Of a stretch of 64,000 bases of DNA, positions 1 to 9,377 are shown piece after piece; the first letter of the stretch is position 1, and each line of letters begins with the position of its first letter. Below the pieces are notes generated by a model. The model was not told the DNA's origin and searched no databases. It worked only from the letters and a program-made list of their open reading frames with translations. The translations under genes and the position numbers were made by a program. The stretch spans positions 1 to 64,000 of the forward strand of contig JANZZL010000095.1 in assembly GCA_026419405.1 (NCBI GenBank). The letters run 5' to 3'. The DNA is from Paracoccaceae bacterium (GTDB lineage: Bacteria; Pseudomonadota; Alphaproteobacteria; Rhodobacterales; Rhodobacteraceae).

Positions 1-19
1 AGATGTGTATAAGAGACAG
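1..19 (+). other. Tn5 mosaic-end (tagmentation adapter) remnant
   Basis: The contig opens with AGATGTGTATAAGAGACAG, which is exactly the 19-bp Tn5 mosaic end used in tagmentation libraries. It is fused in frame to a truncated gene, so a naive translation begins with the adapter-derived residues MCIRDS. This is library sequence left by incomplete trimming and is not part of the organism's genome. Confidence 0.97.
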
Positions 20-716
20 CTTCGCGAAGGTGCAGAAGGTGCTGGACCGGATGGCCGAGATCGGCCTTGTCCTGTGCGTCCACGGCGAGGCGAGCGACCC
101 CTCGGTGGACATCTTCGACCGCGAGGCGGTCTTCATCGACCGGGTGCTGGAACCGCTGCGCCGGCGGACGCCGGGGCTGAGGGTCGTCCTTGAACATGTC
201 ACGACGCGCGAGGGGGTGGCCTATGTGCAGGACGGGGGCCGCGACATCGCCGCGACGATCACCGCGCATCACCTGGTGATCAACCGCAACCACATCCTCG
301 CCGGCGGGATCCGGCCGCACTACTACTGCCTGCCCGTCGCCAAGCGCGAGGTGCATCGCCTGGCGCTGGTCGGGGCTGCGACAGCAGGGACGCCGAAGTT
401 CTTCCTCGGGACCGATTCGGCACCGCATCCCGACCGGCTGAAGGAACATCCCTGCGGCTGCGCGGGCTGCTTCACGGCGGCCAACGCGCTGTCCGTCGTC
501 GCCGGGGTCTTCGACCGGGCGGGCGCGCTCGACCGGCTGGAGCGCTTCGTCAGCCTGAACGGCGCGGCCTTCTACGGGCTTGCGCCCTCGCCGCGGCGGA
601 TCACGCTTGTCCGCCGCGACCGGGCGGAGTACCCCGCGCGCATCGACACGCCGGAAGGGCCGGTCACCGTGTTCGACCCCGGCTTTCCGCTCCACTGGGC
701 GGTGGCGGCGGACTGA
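20..716 (+). CDS. pyrC: Dihydroorotase, class II (5'-truncated)
   Basis: Zn-dependent amidohydrolase that cyclises N-carbamoyl-aspartate to dihydroorotate in pyrimidine synthesis. About 232 C-terminal residues are present out of the roughly 345 usual for the E. coli PyrC type, so the N-terminal metal-binding HxH and the carboxylated lysine are missing. Visible landmarks are LCVHGE (a metal histidine), EHVTT (second metal histidine), TITAHHL followed by NRNH, and GTDSAPH with the catalytic Asp. The CGCAGCF segment is also typical of this class. The gene is cut by the contig edge and runs directly out of the adapter, so its start is not in the window. It is followed by a small membrane protein gene and pyrE on the same strand. 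Confidence 0.95.
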
Positions 717-727
717 GGAGCGACGAG

Positions 728-1207
728 GTGGAGCAGGACCCCGGAACCGGACATGTGCCGCGGCTGCTGAAGGCGCTGGGCCTGTCGCTCCTGAATGCGA
801 CGCTGCTGCTGTTCCTGCTTCTGGTCCTGTCCTCGATCTGGCTTGTCGAGCGGTTTCACGACCTGACCCAGGCGACGGCGGAGGCGGCGGCCGAGGTCCT
901 GGGGCCCGACCCGGCCGTCCGGCTGGCCGCCGACATCGCGGCCCTCGATGCGGCGGTGGCCGATCTGTCGGCCCTCGAGGCGCGCATCGCCGCATGGCAG
1001 GCGGCGGGCGGCGACCCCGCGGGGATCGCGGCGCTGCGCCAGGACATGCAGGCCCTGGGCGGAAAGGTGGACGCGCTCAGGGCCTCGCTTGCGGCGATGG
1101 GCACGGTCGGGGCCGGATCGGCGCGCGCCGTCATCGCCGCCATCGCGCGGGACATCGCGCAGATCGCATCGGAGCCCGCGGCCGGGCAAGGCGGAGCGGA
1201 CCCATGA
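728..1207 (+). CDS. Small membrane-anchored protein between pyrC and pyrE, function unknown
   Basis: Unrecognised 159-residue protein. It has one hydrophobic segment (about residues 17-41, rich in Leu with SSIWLVE at its end) and then a long alanine-rich, probably coiled-coil helix (about 45-135). This suggests an N-terminally anchored protein with a soluble helical tail. The GTG start is chosen because a GAGGA ribosome site lies 7-10 bases upstream, overlapping the pyrC stop region. The stop overlaps the pyrE start as ATGA, so the three genes look translationally coupled. No catalytic motif is visible. The reading frame has typical high-GC codon use and is believable as a real gene. Confidence 0.72.
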   Translation: MEQDPGTGHVPRLLKALGLSLLNATLLLFLLLVLSSIWLVERFHDLTQATAEAAAEVLGPDPAVRLAADIAALDAAVADLSALEARIAAWQAAGGDPAGIAALRQDMQALGGKVDALRASLAAMGTVGAGSARAVIAAIARDIAQIASEPAAGQGGADP

Positions 1208-1881
1208 TCCCGAGCGGATTCCCCCCGAAGGACGAGATGGCGCGGCTTGCCGCGCGGATGCTGATCGAGGTCGGGGCCGTGCACTTCAACACGGCCGAGC
1301 CCTTCACCCTGGCCTCGGGCCTGCCCTCGCCCACCTACATCGACTGCCGCAGGCTGATCGGCTTTCCCCGCATCCGCGCGGTGCTGATGGACCACCTGGC
1401 CGCGACGGTGATGCGCGAGGCGGGGTTCGAGGCCTTCGACAACGTGGCCGGGGGCGAGACGGCCGGCATCCCCTTCGCCGCGCTGATGGCCGAAAGGCTT
1501 GCCCTGCCCATGTCCTATGTCCGCAAGAAGCCCAAGGGCTATGGCCGCAATGCCCGGATCGAGGGCGTCATGCGCGAGGGCGACCGCGTCCTGCTGGTCG
1601 AGGACCTGGCGACCGACGGGGGATCGAAGCTGAGCTTCGTCGAGGCGATCCGCGAGACCGGCGCGACCTGCGGCCACGCGGCCGTGATCTTCTTCTACGG
1701 GATCTTTCCCGAGGCCCTGCCGGCCCTGAAGGCGAAGGGCATCGAATTGCACTTTCTATGCACGTGGTGGGACGTGGTCGACGAGGCGCGGCGAAGCGGC
1801 GCCTTCGATTCCGCGACCCTCGAGGGGGTCGAGGCCTTTCTGCGCGATCCCCGCACCTGGCAGAAGGCGCGGTCCGGCTAG
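1204..1881 (+). CDS. pyrE: Orotate phosphoribosyltransferase
   Basis: Transfers orotate to PRPP to form orotidine 5'-monophosphate, the step after dihydroorotate oxidation in UMP synthesis. The 225-residue protein has the type I PRTase PRPP loop [14 protein letters not shown] near residues 128-141 and the [11 protein letters not shown] catalytic loop near 100-110. The substrate-binding [13 protein letters not shown] lies near residues 36-48. The Thr-Asp-Gly-Gly order in the PRPP loop is the form common in alphaproteobacteria. The ATG overlaps the previous stop (ATGA). No terminator is obvious after the stop. Confidence 0.95.
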   Translation: MIPSGFPPKDEMARLAARMLIEVGAVHFNTAEPFTLASGLPSPTYIDCRRLIGFPRIRAVLMDHLAATVMREAGFEAFDNVAGGETAGIPFAALMAERLALPMSYVRKKPKGYGRNARIEGVMREGDRVLLVEDLATDGGSKLSFVEAIRETGATCGHAAVIFFYGIFPEALPALKAKGIELHFLCTWWDVVDEARRSGAFDSATLEGVEAFLRDPRTWQKARSG

Positions 1882-2190
1882 GGCCGGTGGCGGAGGCCGG
1901 CCCGGCTGCGCGGATGCGCGCGCGGGGCGGGCCGGGGCGTCGGGGCGCGGGCTGCTGCGGTCAACATTCCTGTGCATGCCGCTGGGGACGGCTGGGGAAA
2001 AGCCGGCGGCGGCGAATCGCGCCGGAGGGCAAGCAATTGCGTCCGATGCGCCCGGGGCACCAATATGCTGCTGGATGCGACGGCGGCCTCCATGCTATTG
2101 ATGCAGGTCCACAGGCATATCCACAGACTTGTGCCCCCTCGCCGAATCCGCGGCCAGGTGTAGGGTGGCGCCCGAGGACAGGGGACAGGC
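1882..2190. other. Intergenic region upstream of dnaB
   Basis: A 309-base stretch with no credible gene. It is GC-rich at the pyrE end and becomes more mixed toward dnaB. Near the right end TCCACAG occurs twice, 12 bases apart (2108-2114 and 2120-2126). The second copy lies in ATATCCACA (2117-2125), one mismatch from the DnaA box TTATCCACA. A convincing -35/-10 pair for dnaB was not found. Confidence 0.5.
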
Positions 2191-3696
2191 ATGACAGACG
2201 TGGTGACGATTCGCCCGGTACGCGAAGTACTGGCGCAGGCTTCTGCGGCAGAGGTCCTGCCGCACAGCGTGGAGGCCGAACAGCAGCTTCTCGGCGCCAT
2301 CCTGACCAACAACGACGTCTACGACCGCATCGCCGCCCTTGTACGGGCCGAACATTTCTTCGATCCGGTCCATCGCCGGATCTTCGAGGTCTCGGTCGCC
2401 CGGATCCAGAAGAACGCACTGGTCTCGCCGGTCACGCTGAAGGCCTATTTCGAGGACGACGAGGGCCTGAAGGCCGTGGGCGGCCCGGCCTATCTGGCCA
2501 AGCTTGCGGGCGCGGCGATCTCGGCCGTGGCGGCGCGCGACTATGCGCAGATGATCTACGACCTCGCGGTGCGGCGCGAACTGATCCGCCTGGGGCGCGA
2601 CATCACCGCGCGGGCGCAGACGGTGACGGTGGACAACGAGCCGAAGGACCAGATCGTCCAGGCCGAACAGGAACTCTATACCCTGGCCGAGCAGGGCCAT
2701 GCCGAGCGCGGCTTCGTCTCGTTCCTCAAGGCGGTGACCGAGGCGGTCAACGTCGCCAATGCGGCCTACCAGCGCGACGGCGGCCTGGCGGGAATCGCGA
2801 CCGGCCTGGCGGACCTCGACAGGCGCCTCGGCGGGCTTCACAAGTCGGACCTCCTGATCCTTGCCGGGCGGCCCTCCATGGGCAAGACGGCGCTGGCCAC
2901 CAACATCGCCTTCAACATCGCCAGGGCCTACCGCCGCGGCCGCCTGCCCGATGGCAGCGAGGGAACGGTCAACGGCGGCGTCGTCGGCTTCTTCAGCCTC
3001 GAGATGTCGGCCGAGCAGCTGGCCGCACGGATCCTGTCGGAGGCCGCAGAAGTGCCGTCGGACCAGATCCGCCGCGGTGACATGACCGAGGGCGAGTTCC
3101 GCCGCTTCGTCGAGGCGGCCAAGGCGCTGGAGGCCGCGCCCCTGTTCATCGACGACACGCCGGCCCTGCCGATCAGCCAGCTTGCGGCCCGCGCCCGGCG
3201 GCTGAAGCGGACGCAGGGGCTCGACCTGCTTGTCGTCGACTACCTGCAGCTTGTCCGTCCGGCCGCGGCCAAGGACAGCCGCGTGAACGAGGTGAGCGAG
3301 ATCACTCAGGGCCTGAAGGCGATCGCCAAGGAACTGGACATCCCGGTCCTTGCGCTGTCGCAGCTCTCGCGCCAGGTCGAGAACCGCGAGGACAAGCGGC
3401 CGCAGCTGAGCGACCTGCGGGAATCGGGATCGATCGAGCAGGACGCCGACGTGGTGATGTTCGTCTTCCGCGAGGAGTACTATCGCGAGCGGGAGAAGCC
3501 CGGGGACCACGATCTGGAGGCGATGGCGAAGTGGCAGCAGGTCATGGAGCAGGTGCACGGCAAGGCCGAGGTCATCATCGGCAAGCAGCGCCACGGGCCC
3601 ATCGGCACGGTCGAGCTGTCCTTCGAGGGCCGGTTCACGCGCTTCGGCAACCTTGCGCGGCCATGGCAGGCCGAGGAGGACGAGGGCTTCCGGTGA
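2191..3696 (+). CDS. dnaB: Replicative DNA helicase
   Basis: Hexameric 5'-3' helicase that unwinds DNA at the replication fork and interacts with DnaG primase. The 501-residue protein has the N-terminal DnaB domain (PHSVEAEQQLLGAIL near residue 24) and a RecA-like ATPase domain. That domain carries Walker A GRPSMGKT near residues 226-233 and Walker B LLVVDYLQLV near 344-353, followed by the conserved LSQLSRQVE and DLRESGSIEQDAD segments. Length is normal for the family. No intein is present in the P-loop, a site where DnaB inteins are often found. The gene has its own upstream intergenic region, so it is probably transcribed separately from pyrE. Confidence 0.97.
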   Translation: MTDVVTIRPVREVLAQASAAEVLPHSVEAEQQLLGAILTNNDVYDRIAALVRAEHFFDPVHRRIFEVSVARIQKNALVSPVTLKAYFEDDEGLKAVGGPAYLAKLAGAAISAVAARDYAQMIYDLAVRRELIRLGRDITARAQTVTVDNEPKDQIVQAEQELYTLAEQGHAERGFVSFLKAVTEAVNVANAAYQRDGGLAGIATGLADLDRRLGGLHKSDLLILAGRPSMGKTALATNIAFNIARAYRRGRLPDGSEGTVNGGVVGFFSLEMSAEQLAARILSEAAEVPSDQIRRGDMTEGEFRRFVEAAKALEAAPLFIDDTPALPISQLAARARRLKRTQGLDLLVVDYLQLVRPAAAKDSRVNEVSEITQGLKAIAKELDIPVLALSQLSRQVENREDKRPQLSDLRESGSIEQDADVVMFVFREEYYREREKPGDHDLEAMAKWQQVMEQVHGKAEVIIGKQRHGPIGTVELSFEGRFTRFGNLARPWQAEEDEGFR

Positions 3697-3725
3697 GGCG
3701 CCGGCGGACCGGCGCGGCCTGACCC

Positions 3726-5417
3726 ATGGCAGGCGGGGCGCGCCCCGGACCGGAGGCCTCGGGCACCGACCCGGAAGAGGCCGCGCTGGCCGGGATTCCC
3801 GGCCCGCTCGACGAGCTTCGCGATGCCCTGCGTCCCTTCGTGCCGCCGGTCCTGGCCGCGCTGGTCTTCCTCAGCGGTGCGGTCCTGCTCTTGTCGAGCG
3901 CCCTGCCCGAAGAGGGCGGCCGGCTGGCGCTGCTGCGCCGGCTCCTGCCCCTGCCCTTCGCCGAGGCATCGCACCTGTTCGCCTCGCTGGCCGGGCTGGC
4001 GCTGATCGTCCTGGCGCGCGGTCTGGCGCTGCGCATGGCGCAGGCGCGGATCGCGGCGCAGGTCTTCCTGATCGCCGGCGCGGGCTTCGCCCTGGCCAAG
4101 GGCCTGGCATGGGAGGATGCGATCCTCCTCGTGGCGGCGGCCTTCGGCCTGTGGCTGGCCCGCGGGGCCTTCTACCGCCGGGGCGACTGGCGGCGCTTCC
4201 GCCCCGGGGCCCTCTGGCTTGGCGCCCTGGCGCTGGTGGTGGCCGCCGTCGGCGTCGTCGCGCTGATCGCCCATTCCAACGTCGATTACCGCAACGAGCT
4301 GTGGTGGCGATTCGCCTGGTCGGGGGACGCCCCGCGGGCGCTGAGGGCGCTGCTTGCGGCGGCGGTGGCGCTTGGCGTTCTGGCGCTGGACCTGATCGTC
4401 AACCGCGCCCCGCCGACCCGGGCCCGGCGCCGGCCGGTGCCCGATGCCGTCCGCCGGCTTGTCGCCGACTGCCCGGTGAGTGCCCGCCACCTCGCCCTTC
4501 TGGGCGACAAGGAGTTCATCCTGTCCGAGGCAGGCGACGCCTTCCTGATGTACGGCGTGCAGGGGCGGAGCTGGATCTGCCTCGGCGGCCCCGTCGGCGC
4601 GCCGGACGCCTGCGACGCGCTGGTCTGGGACTTCCTCGACCGCGCCGACCGCGCCGCTGCGCGGCCGGTCTTCCTTTCCGTCCAGCCGGACGGGATCATG
4701 CGGCTTCTCGACATCGGCCATGCGATCGTGAAGCTTGGCGAGCTGGCCCGGATCGATCTGGCCGCCTTCGACCTGGCCGGGCCGGGGCGCAAGGACCTGC
4801 GCTATGCCCGCAGCCGCGCGGTGCGCGACGGGCTTGCCTTCTCGGTCCTGCCGCGCGCCGATGTCCCGGCGGCGGCAGGCGAGCTGAAGGCGGTTTCCGA
4901 CGCCTGGCTGGCCACCCGCAGGGGGCGCGAGAAGGGATTCGCGCTGGGCTTCTTCGATCCGGAATACCTTGCCGAATTCGATCTCGCCGTGATGCGGAAG
5001 GAGGGCCGGATCGTCGCCTTCGCGAACCTGATGCGGGGGGCGGGGGTCGAGATGTCGATCGACCTGATGCGCCATCTTCCGGGCCAGTCGCCGGTGCTGA
5101 TGGAGGCGATGATGACCGAGACCATCCTGTTGGCCAGGGCAGAGGGTTACCAGTGGTTCTCGCTGGGGGGGGCGCCGCTGTCGGGCCTGCCGGCGCACAG
5201 GATGGCGCCGCTTTCGGCCAGGATCGGACGGATGATCTATCAGCGGGGCGACGACTTCTACAGCTTCGGCGGGCTGCGCGCCTTCAAGCAGAAGTTCGAT
5301 CCGGTCTGGACCTCGCTCTACCTGACCTGCCCGACCGGCCGGTCGATTCCGGCCGCGATGGTGGACTGCGCCCTGATCGTGTCGCGCGGGCGTGCCGGGC
5401 AGGACGATGCCGACTGA
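3726..5417 (+). CDS. MprF-like phosphatidylglycerol aminoacyltransferase domain protein (DUF2156)
   Basis: Probable membrane enzyme that transfers an amino acid from aminoacyl-tRNA to a phospholipid head group, as MprF does with lysine. About six hydrophobic segments fill residues 40-225. A soluble DUF2156/MprF synthase domain follows from about 240 to 550, with SWICLGGPVGAPDA, a GRKDLRYARSRA stretch near 355, EKGFALGFFDPEYLAEF and SLGGAPLSGLPAHR. At 563 residues it is much shorter than the full flippase-synthase MprF (about 840), so the separate N-terminal flippase module is largely absent. The stop is 30 bases from dnaB in the same direction. The amino acid used cannot be inferred from sequence alone. 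Confidence 0.8.
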   Translation: MAGGARPGPEASGTDPEEAALAGIPGPLDELRDALRPFVPPVLAALVFLSGAVLLLSSALPEEGGRLALLRRLLPLPFAEASHLFASLAGLALIVLARGLALRMAQARIAAQVFLIAGAGFALAKGLAWEDAILLVAAAFGLWLARGAFYRRGDWRRFRPGALWLGALALVVAAVGVVALIAHSNVDYRNELWWRFAWSGDAPRALRALLAAAVALGVLALDLIVNRAPPTRARRRPVPDAVRRLVADCPVSARHLALLGDKEFILSEAGDAFLMYGVQGRSWICLGGPVGAPDACDALVWDFLDRADRAAARPVFLSVQPDGIMRLLDIGHAIVKLGELARIDLAAFDLAGPGRKDLRYARSRAVRDGLAFSVLPRADVPAAAGELKAVSDAWLATRRGREKGFALGFFDPEYLAEFDLAVMRKEGRIVAFANLMRGAGVEMSIDLMRHLPGQSPVLMEAMMTETILLARAEGYQWFSLGGAPLSGLPAHRMAPLSARIGRMIYQRGDDFYSFGGLRAFKQKFDPVWTSLYLTCPTGRSIPAAMVDCALIVSRGRAGQDDAD

Positions 5418-5426
5418 AGGACGGCC

Positions 5427-6188
5427 TCAGAAGCGCCCGGTCAGCGACAGCCGGAGCAGGGCGGCGCGGCGGGCGATCTCGGGCAGGGCGAGCCGGCCCT
5501 CGGTGACGCGGGCGGGGTGGCGCGCGGCCTGCGCCAGCAGCGCGTCGGCCATCCACCCGGGATAGAGCGCGGGGCGGACCGGGGGCGGGATCAGCCGGCC
5601 TGCGGCACGCGCCCGCGCGATGGCCGCGCGGCCCTCGGCCGCAAGCTCGGGCACCGGGGCCGGCAGGGGCCGGCGGCCGCGGCTGGCAAGGGCGGCCGCT
5701 GCTGAGAGCCAGGCGGCAAGCCCCGCGCCCCTGGCGAAGTCGCGCACGGCCGGCTCGGCCGCCGGCGGCGCGCCGAGCGCGAGGGCCGCGGCCCACATCA
5801 GGTTGCCGGACGTCGCGTCGAGATGGGCGAGCAGCGCCCCGGCATCGGCGAAGGGCGCATCGTCGGTGTCCCGCAGGCGGGCCTCGGCCATCCCGGCAAG
5901 CAGGTCCGCCGGCAGCGCCCGGGCGGCCACCACGTCATGCAGGGGGCCCGCGACCTCGTGCGGCCGGCGCGCGGCACCGGGCATGGCCGAGACCGTGTCG
6001 ATCCACCATTGCAGGCGCATGCGGCATACGAGCGGCTCGGCCGAGGCCCAGGCGGCCCTGGCCAGTTCCAGGTTGTAGGCGTAGAGCGGCCAGAGCAGGG
6101 GGCGCGCCGCGGGGGGCGCGGCCATCGTCGCGCGGAACCTGTCGGGATCGCCGCGCCGGACGAGATCGGCGCAGGCCGCGGGCGTCAC
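5427..6188 (-). CDS. Squalene/phytoene synthase family protein, probably non-catalytic
   Basis: A 253-residue member of the trans-prenyltransferase (squalene/phytoene synthase) superfamily, shorter than the 280-340 residues of active enzymes. The segment LLWPLYAYNLELARAAWA and MRLQWWIDTV fit the family's first helices. The paired Asp-rich motifs that bind Mg-diphosphate (DxxxD) are not visible: the expected sites read LELARAAWA and GNLMWAAALALG. This matches the NDUFAF6-like branch associated with respiratory complex I assembly rather than terpene synthesis; that role is an inference from the family. Its ATG overlaps the cimA stop by four bases, so the two are translationally coupled. Confidence 0.72.
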   Translation of the reverse strand: MTPAACADLVRRGDPDRFRATMAAPPAARPLLWPLYAYNLELARAAWASAEPLVCRMRLQWWIDTVSAMPGAARRPHEVAGPLHDVVAARALPADLLAGMAEARLRDTDDAPFADAGALLAHLDATSGNLMWAAALALGAPPAAEPAVRDFARGAGLAAWLSAAAALASRGRRPLPAPVPELAAEGRAAIARARAAGRLIPPPVRPALYPGWMADALLAQAARHPARVTEGRLALPEIARRAALLRLSLTGRF

Positions 6189-7804
6189 CTTCCGGCCCCG
6201 TCGCGGACGAGCTTCCAGGTGATCGCGTCGGTCAGCGCCTGGAACGAGGCATCGACGATGTTGGGCGACACGCCGACGGTCGCCCAGCGGTGCCCGTCGC
6301 GGTCCTCGCTGTCGATGATGACGCGGGTCACGGCCTCCGTGCCGCCCTGGGTGATGCGGACCTTGAAGTCGACGAGCTTCATGTCGTCGATATAGGGCTG
6401 GAAGGGGCCGAGATCCTTGGCCAGGGCCTTGGCGAGGGCGTTCACGGGGCCGCGGTCCGATCCCGTCTCGTCGAGCGACTCGGAGGCCGAGATCACCGTC
6501 TCGCCGGCGATCCCGACGACGACGACGGCCTCGGAATGGCTGGCCATCCTGCCCCCGCCGTCCGGGCGGCGTTCGACCGTGACGCGGTAGCGCTTCACCT
6601 CGAAGAGCTTCGGCAGGAGCCCGAGTTCACGCCGCGCCAGGAGTTCGAACGAGGCCTGCGCCCCGTCATAGGCATAGCCCTGGTCCTCGCGTTCCTTCAC
6701 CACCTCGAGGATGCGCGCAAGCCGCGGATCGCCGGGTGCGACCTCGATCCCGGCGGCAGCGAGGCGGGCGCGCAGGTTCGCCTGGCCCGCCTGGTTCGAC
6801 ATCGGGATGACCCGCGCATTGCCGACGAGGGCGGGGTCGACATGTTCGTAGGTGGCGGGATCCTTGAGGATGGCACTGGCGTGAAGGCCTGCCTTGTGGG
6901 CGAAGGCGGAGGCGCCGACATAGGGCGCGCTGCGCAGGGGCACGCGGTTCAGGATGTCGTCGAGCAGGCGGCTTGCCCGGGTCAGTCCGCGCAGCGCCTC
7001 GGGCGTCACGCCGGTCCGGAACCGGCTGGCATAGGGTTCCTTGAGCAGCAGCGTGGGCAGGAGCGTCGTCAGGTTGGCGTTGCCGCAGCGCTCGCCGAGG
7101 CCGTTGAGCGTGCCCTGGATCTGGCGCGCGCCGGCGGTGACGGCGGCAAGGCTGTTGGCCGCGCCGAGGCCGGCATCGTCATGGGCGTGGATGCCGACAT
7201 GGCTGCCGGGGATCCCCGCCTCGATGACGGCGCGGACGCCGGCCTCGATGTCGGGCGGCAGGGTGCCGCCATTGGTGTCGCAGAGCACGATCCAGCGGGC
7301 CCCGGCGTCGAAGGCGGCGCGGCAGGCGGCGATGGCATAGGCGGGATCGGCCTTCCAGCCGTCGAAGAAGTGCTCGGCATCGAAGAGCGCCTCGCGGCCG
7401 CGCGAGACGACATGGGCGATGGAGGCGGCGATGTTGTCGATGTTCTCGTCAAGCGTCACCCCGAGGGCGGTGGTGACGTGGAAGTCGTGCGTCTTGCCGA
7501 CAAGGCAGACGGCAGGCGTGCCGGCATCGAGCACGGCGGCCAGCAGGTCGTCGTTGGCCGCCGAGCGGCCGGTGCGCTTGGTCATGCCGAAGGCGGTCAG
7601 CGTGGCCCGCGTCGCCGGCGGGGCGGCGAAGAAGTCGCTGTCGGTCGGGTTGGCGCCGGGCCAGCCGCCCTCGATGTAGTCGAGGCCGAGCGCATCGAGG
7701 GCATGGGCGATCTGCGTCTTGTCGGCGGCAGAGAACTGGACGCCCTGGGTCTGCTGGCCGTCGCGCAGGGTCGTGTCGAAGAGGTAGAGGCGTTCGCGGG
7801 TCAC
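6185..7804 (-). CDS. cimA: (R)-citramalate synthase
   Basis: Condenses pyruvate and acetyl-CoA to (R)-citramalate, the first step of the threonine-independent route to 2-oxobutyrate and isoleucine. The 539-residue protein starts with the DRE-TIM motif LFDTTLRDGQQ (about residues 8-18). The HIHAHDDAGLG-type metal motif appears as GIHAHDDAGLGAANS near residue 200. A C-terminal LeuA allosteric domain (about 410-530) suggests feedback control. The YIEGGWPGANPTD substrate segment fits CimA rather than isopropylmalate synthase. It lies 160 bases downstream of cysS on the same strand. Confidence 0.9.
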   Translation of the reverse strand: MTRERLYLFDTTLRDGQQTQGVQFSAADKTQIAHALDALGLDYIEGGWPGANPTDSDFFAAPPATRATLTAFGMTKRTGRSAANDDLLAAVLDAGTPAVCLVGKTHDFHVTTALGVTLDENIDNIAASIAHVVSRGREALFDAEHFFDGWKADPAYAIAACRAAFDAGARWIVLCDTNGGTLPPDIEAGVRAVIEAGIPGSHVGIHAHDDAGLGAANSLAAVTAGARQIQGTLNGLGERCGNANLTTLLPTLLLKEPYASRFRTGVTPEALRGLTRASRLLDDILNRVPLRSAPYVGASAFAHKAGLHASAILKDPATYEHVDPALVGNARVIPMSNQAGQANLRARLAAAGIEVAPGDPRLARILEVVKEREDQGYAYDGAQASFELLARRELGLLPKLFEVKRYRVTVERRPDGGGRMASHSEAVVVVGIAGETVISASESLDETGSDRGPVNALAKALAKDLGPFQPYIDDMKLVDFKVRITQGGTEAVTRVIIDSEDRDGHRWATVGVSPNIVDASFQALTDAITWKLVRDGAGR

Positions 7805-7841
7805 TGGTCCCGCTCCCGATCATGAGTGCACGCCACCACGT

Positions 7842-7886
7842 GGGCGCCCTCTTGCCGGTTCGCCTGTGAACCGGCTTGCGCCCGAC
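7842..7886 (-). promoter_or_regulatory. Inverted repeat between cysS and cimA
   Basis: GCCGGTTC (7854-7861) pairs perfectly with GAACCGGC (7868-7875) around a six-base loop. The flanks GGGCGC and GCGCCC can extend the stem past an internal loop. On the transcribed strand this could end cysS transcripts or form a leader structure before cimA. It has no strong U-tract, so an efficient intrinsic terminator is doubtful. Confidence 0.35.
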
Positions 7887-7964
7887 CCGCCCCCCCGAGG
7901 CGGGCGCAAGTGCGCCCACCCCGCGGGCCGGGCGCAGGCCTCTCTGGGATGCAGGGCAGCGGGG

Positions 7965-9377
7965 TCATTCGAGGGACTCCAGCCTGGCGGGGTCGAAGTC
8001 GGCGGTCAACTCGGCGACGGCGCCCTGCCCCACGGCCTGTTTCGTGGCCCGCAGCTCGATTCCCGCCTCCAGGGCGCGGGCGCGCAAGGCATCCGCTTCG
8101 GAGAAGCGGCGGTCGGCGCGCAATTGCGCCCAGCGCCGGGCGATCGCATTGGTCTTCTCCTGGACCTCCGCGCCCACGCCCCAGCCCACCGTTCCGACGG
8201 AGGGCGCGAAGCGCAGCAGGCCCATCAGCCGCGCACTGGCCAGCAGCGCCGCGCCCGCCCCCTCGCGCCTGAGCGCATGCAGACGCGCCACCGCCGCAGG
8301 CGTGTTCAGGTCGTCGGCCAGGGCCGCGATGACCTCGGGGTCGGGTTCGGCCGGCTCCGCCCCGCGCACGACTGCCAGGACGTTCCACAGGGCCGCCTTC
8401 GCCTCGCGCACCTTCTCCTCCGTCCAGTCCATCGGGCTGCGGTAATGCGTGCCGAGCAGGACGAACCGGATCACGTCGCCGGGGATGCCGCGGTCGAGCA
8501 GGTCGCGCACGGTGAAGAAGTTGCCGAGGCTCTTCGACATCTTCTTCCCCTCGACCAGCAGCATCTCGTTGTGCAGCCAGACCTGCGCGAAGTCGCCCTC
8601 GGGATGGGCGCAGGCCGACTGGGCGATCTCGTTCTCGTGGTGGGGGAACATCAGGTCGATGCCGCCGGCATGGATGTCGAAGGTCACGCCGAGAAGCTCC
8701 TGCGCCATGGCCGAGCACTCGATGTGCCAGCCGGGGCGGCCCCGGCCCCAGGGGCTCTCCCAGCCCGGCAGGTCGGGGGTGGAGGGCTTCCAGAGCACGA
8801 AGTCCATCGGGTTGCGCTTGAACGGGGCCACCTCGACCCGGGCGCCGGCGATCATGTCCTCGACCGTGCGGCCCGAGAGCCGGCCGTAGGTGGAATAGCT
8901 CTCGACCGCGAAGAGCACGTGGCCCTCGGCCACATAGGCATGACCGCGCCCGATCAGCGCCTCGATCATCGCGATCATCGCGCCGATCCACGCGGTCGCC
9001 CGCGGCTCATGCGTGGGCCTGAGCGCGCCGAGCGCGTCCATGTCCTCGTGATACCAGGCGATCGTCGCGTCGGTGAGGGCACGGATGATCGCCTCGAGCG
9101 GCCGGTCGTCGCCCGCCGCCTTCAGCTCGGCGGCGCGGGCGTTGATCTTGTCGTCCACGTCGGTGAAGTTGCGCACGTAGGTGACGTGGTCCGCGCCGTA
9201 GACGTGGCGCAGCAGGCGGAAGAGCACGTCGAACACCACCACGGGGCGGGCATTGCCCAGATGCGCGCGGTCGTAGACGGTGGGCCCGCAGACATACATG
9301 CGCACGTTCGCCGGGTCGATCGGCCGGAACGGCTCCTTGCGGCGGGTGAGCGTGTTGTGCAGGCGGATCGTCGTCAT
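7965..9377 (-). CDS. cysS: Cysteinyl-tRNA synthetase
   Basis: Charges tRNA-Cys with cysteine. The 470-residue class I synthetase has the Zn-binding cysteine in [10 protein letters not shown] (near residue 30) followed by the HIGH-like [13 protein letters not shown] near residue 215 and HHENEIAQS. The KMSKS signature appears as KKMSKS near residue 278. The start is the ATG before TTIRLHNTL; an in-frame upstream extension has no family similarity. The length is close to the usual 460 residues. Divergent from the YjbR-like gene across about 190 bases. Confidence 0.95.
   Translation of the reverse strand: MTTIRLHNTLTRRKEPFRPIDPANVRMYVCGPTVYDRAHLGNARPVVVFDVLFRLLRHVYGADHVTYVRNFTDVDDKINARAAELKAAGDDRPLEAIIRALTDATIAWYHEDMDALGALRPTHEPRATAWIGAMIAMIEALIGRGHAYVAEGHVLFAVESYSTYGRLSGRTVEDMIAGARVEVAPFKRNPMDFVLWKPSTPDLPGWESPWGRGRPGWHIECSAMAQELLGVTFDIHAGGIDLMFPHHENEIAQSACAHPEGDFAQVWLHNEMLLVEGKKMSKSLGNFFTVRDLLDRGIPGDVIRFVLLGTHYRSPMDWTEEKVREAKAALWNVLAVVRGAEPAEPDPEVIAALADDLNTPAAVARLHALRREGAGAALLASARLMGLLRFAPSVGTVGWGVGAEVQEKTNAIARRWAQLRADRRFSEADALRARALEAGIELRATKQAVGQGAVAELTADFDPARLESLE

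Noticed and set aside
572-1752. Long open frames on the opposite strand of pyrE and elsewhere
   Set aside because: They are high-GC shadows of real genes, lack ribosome sites and match no family.
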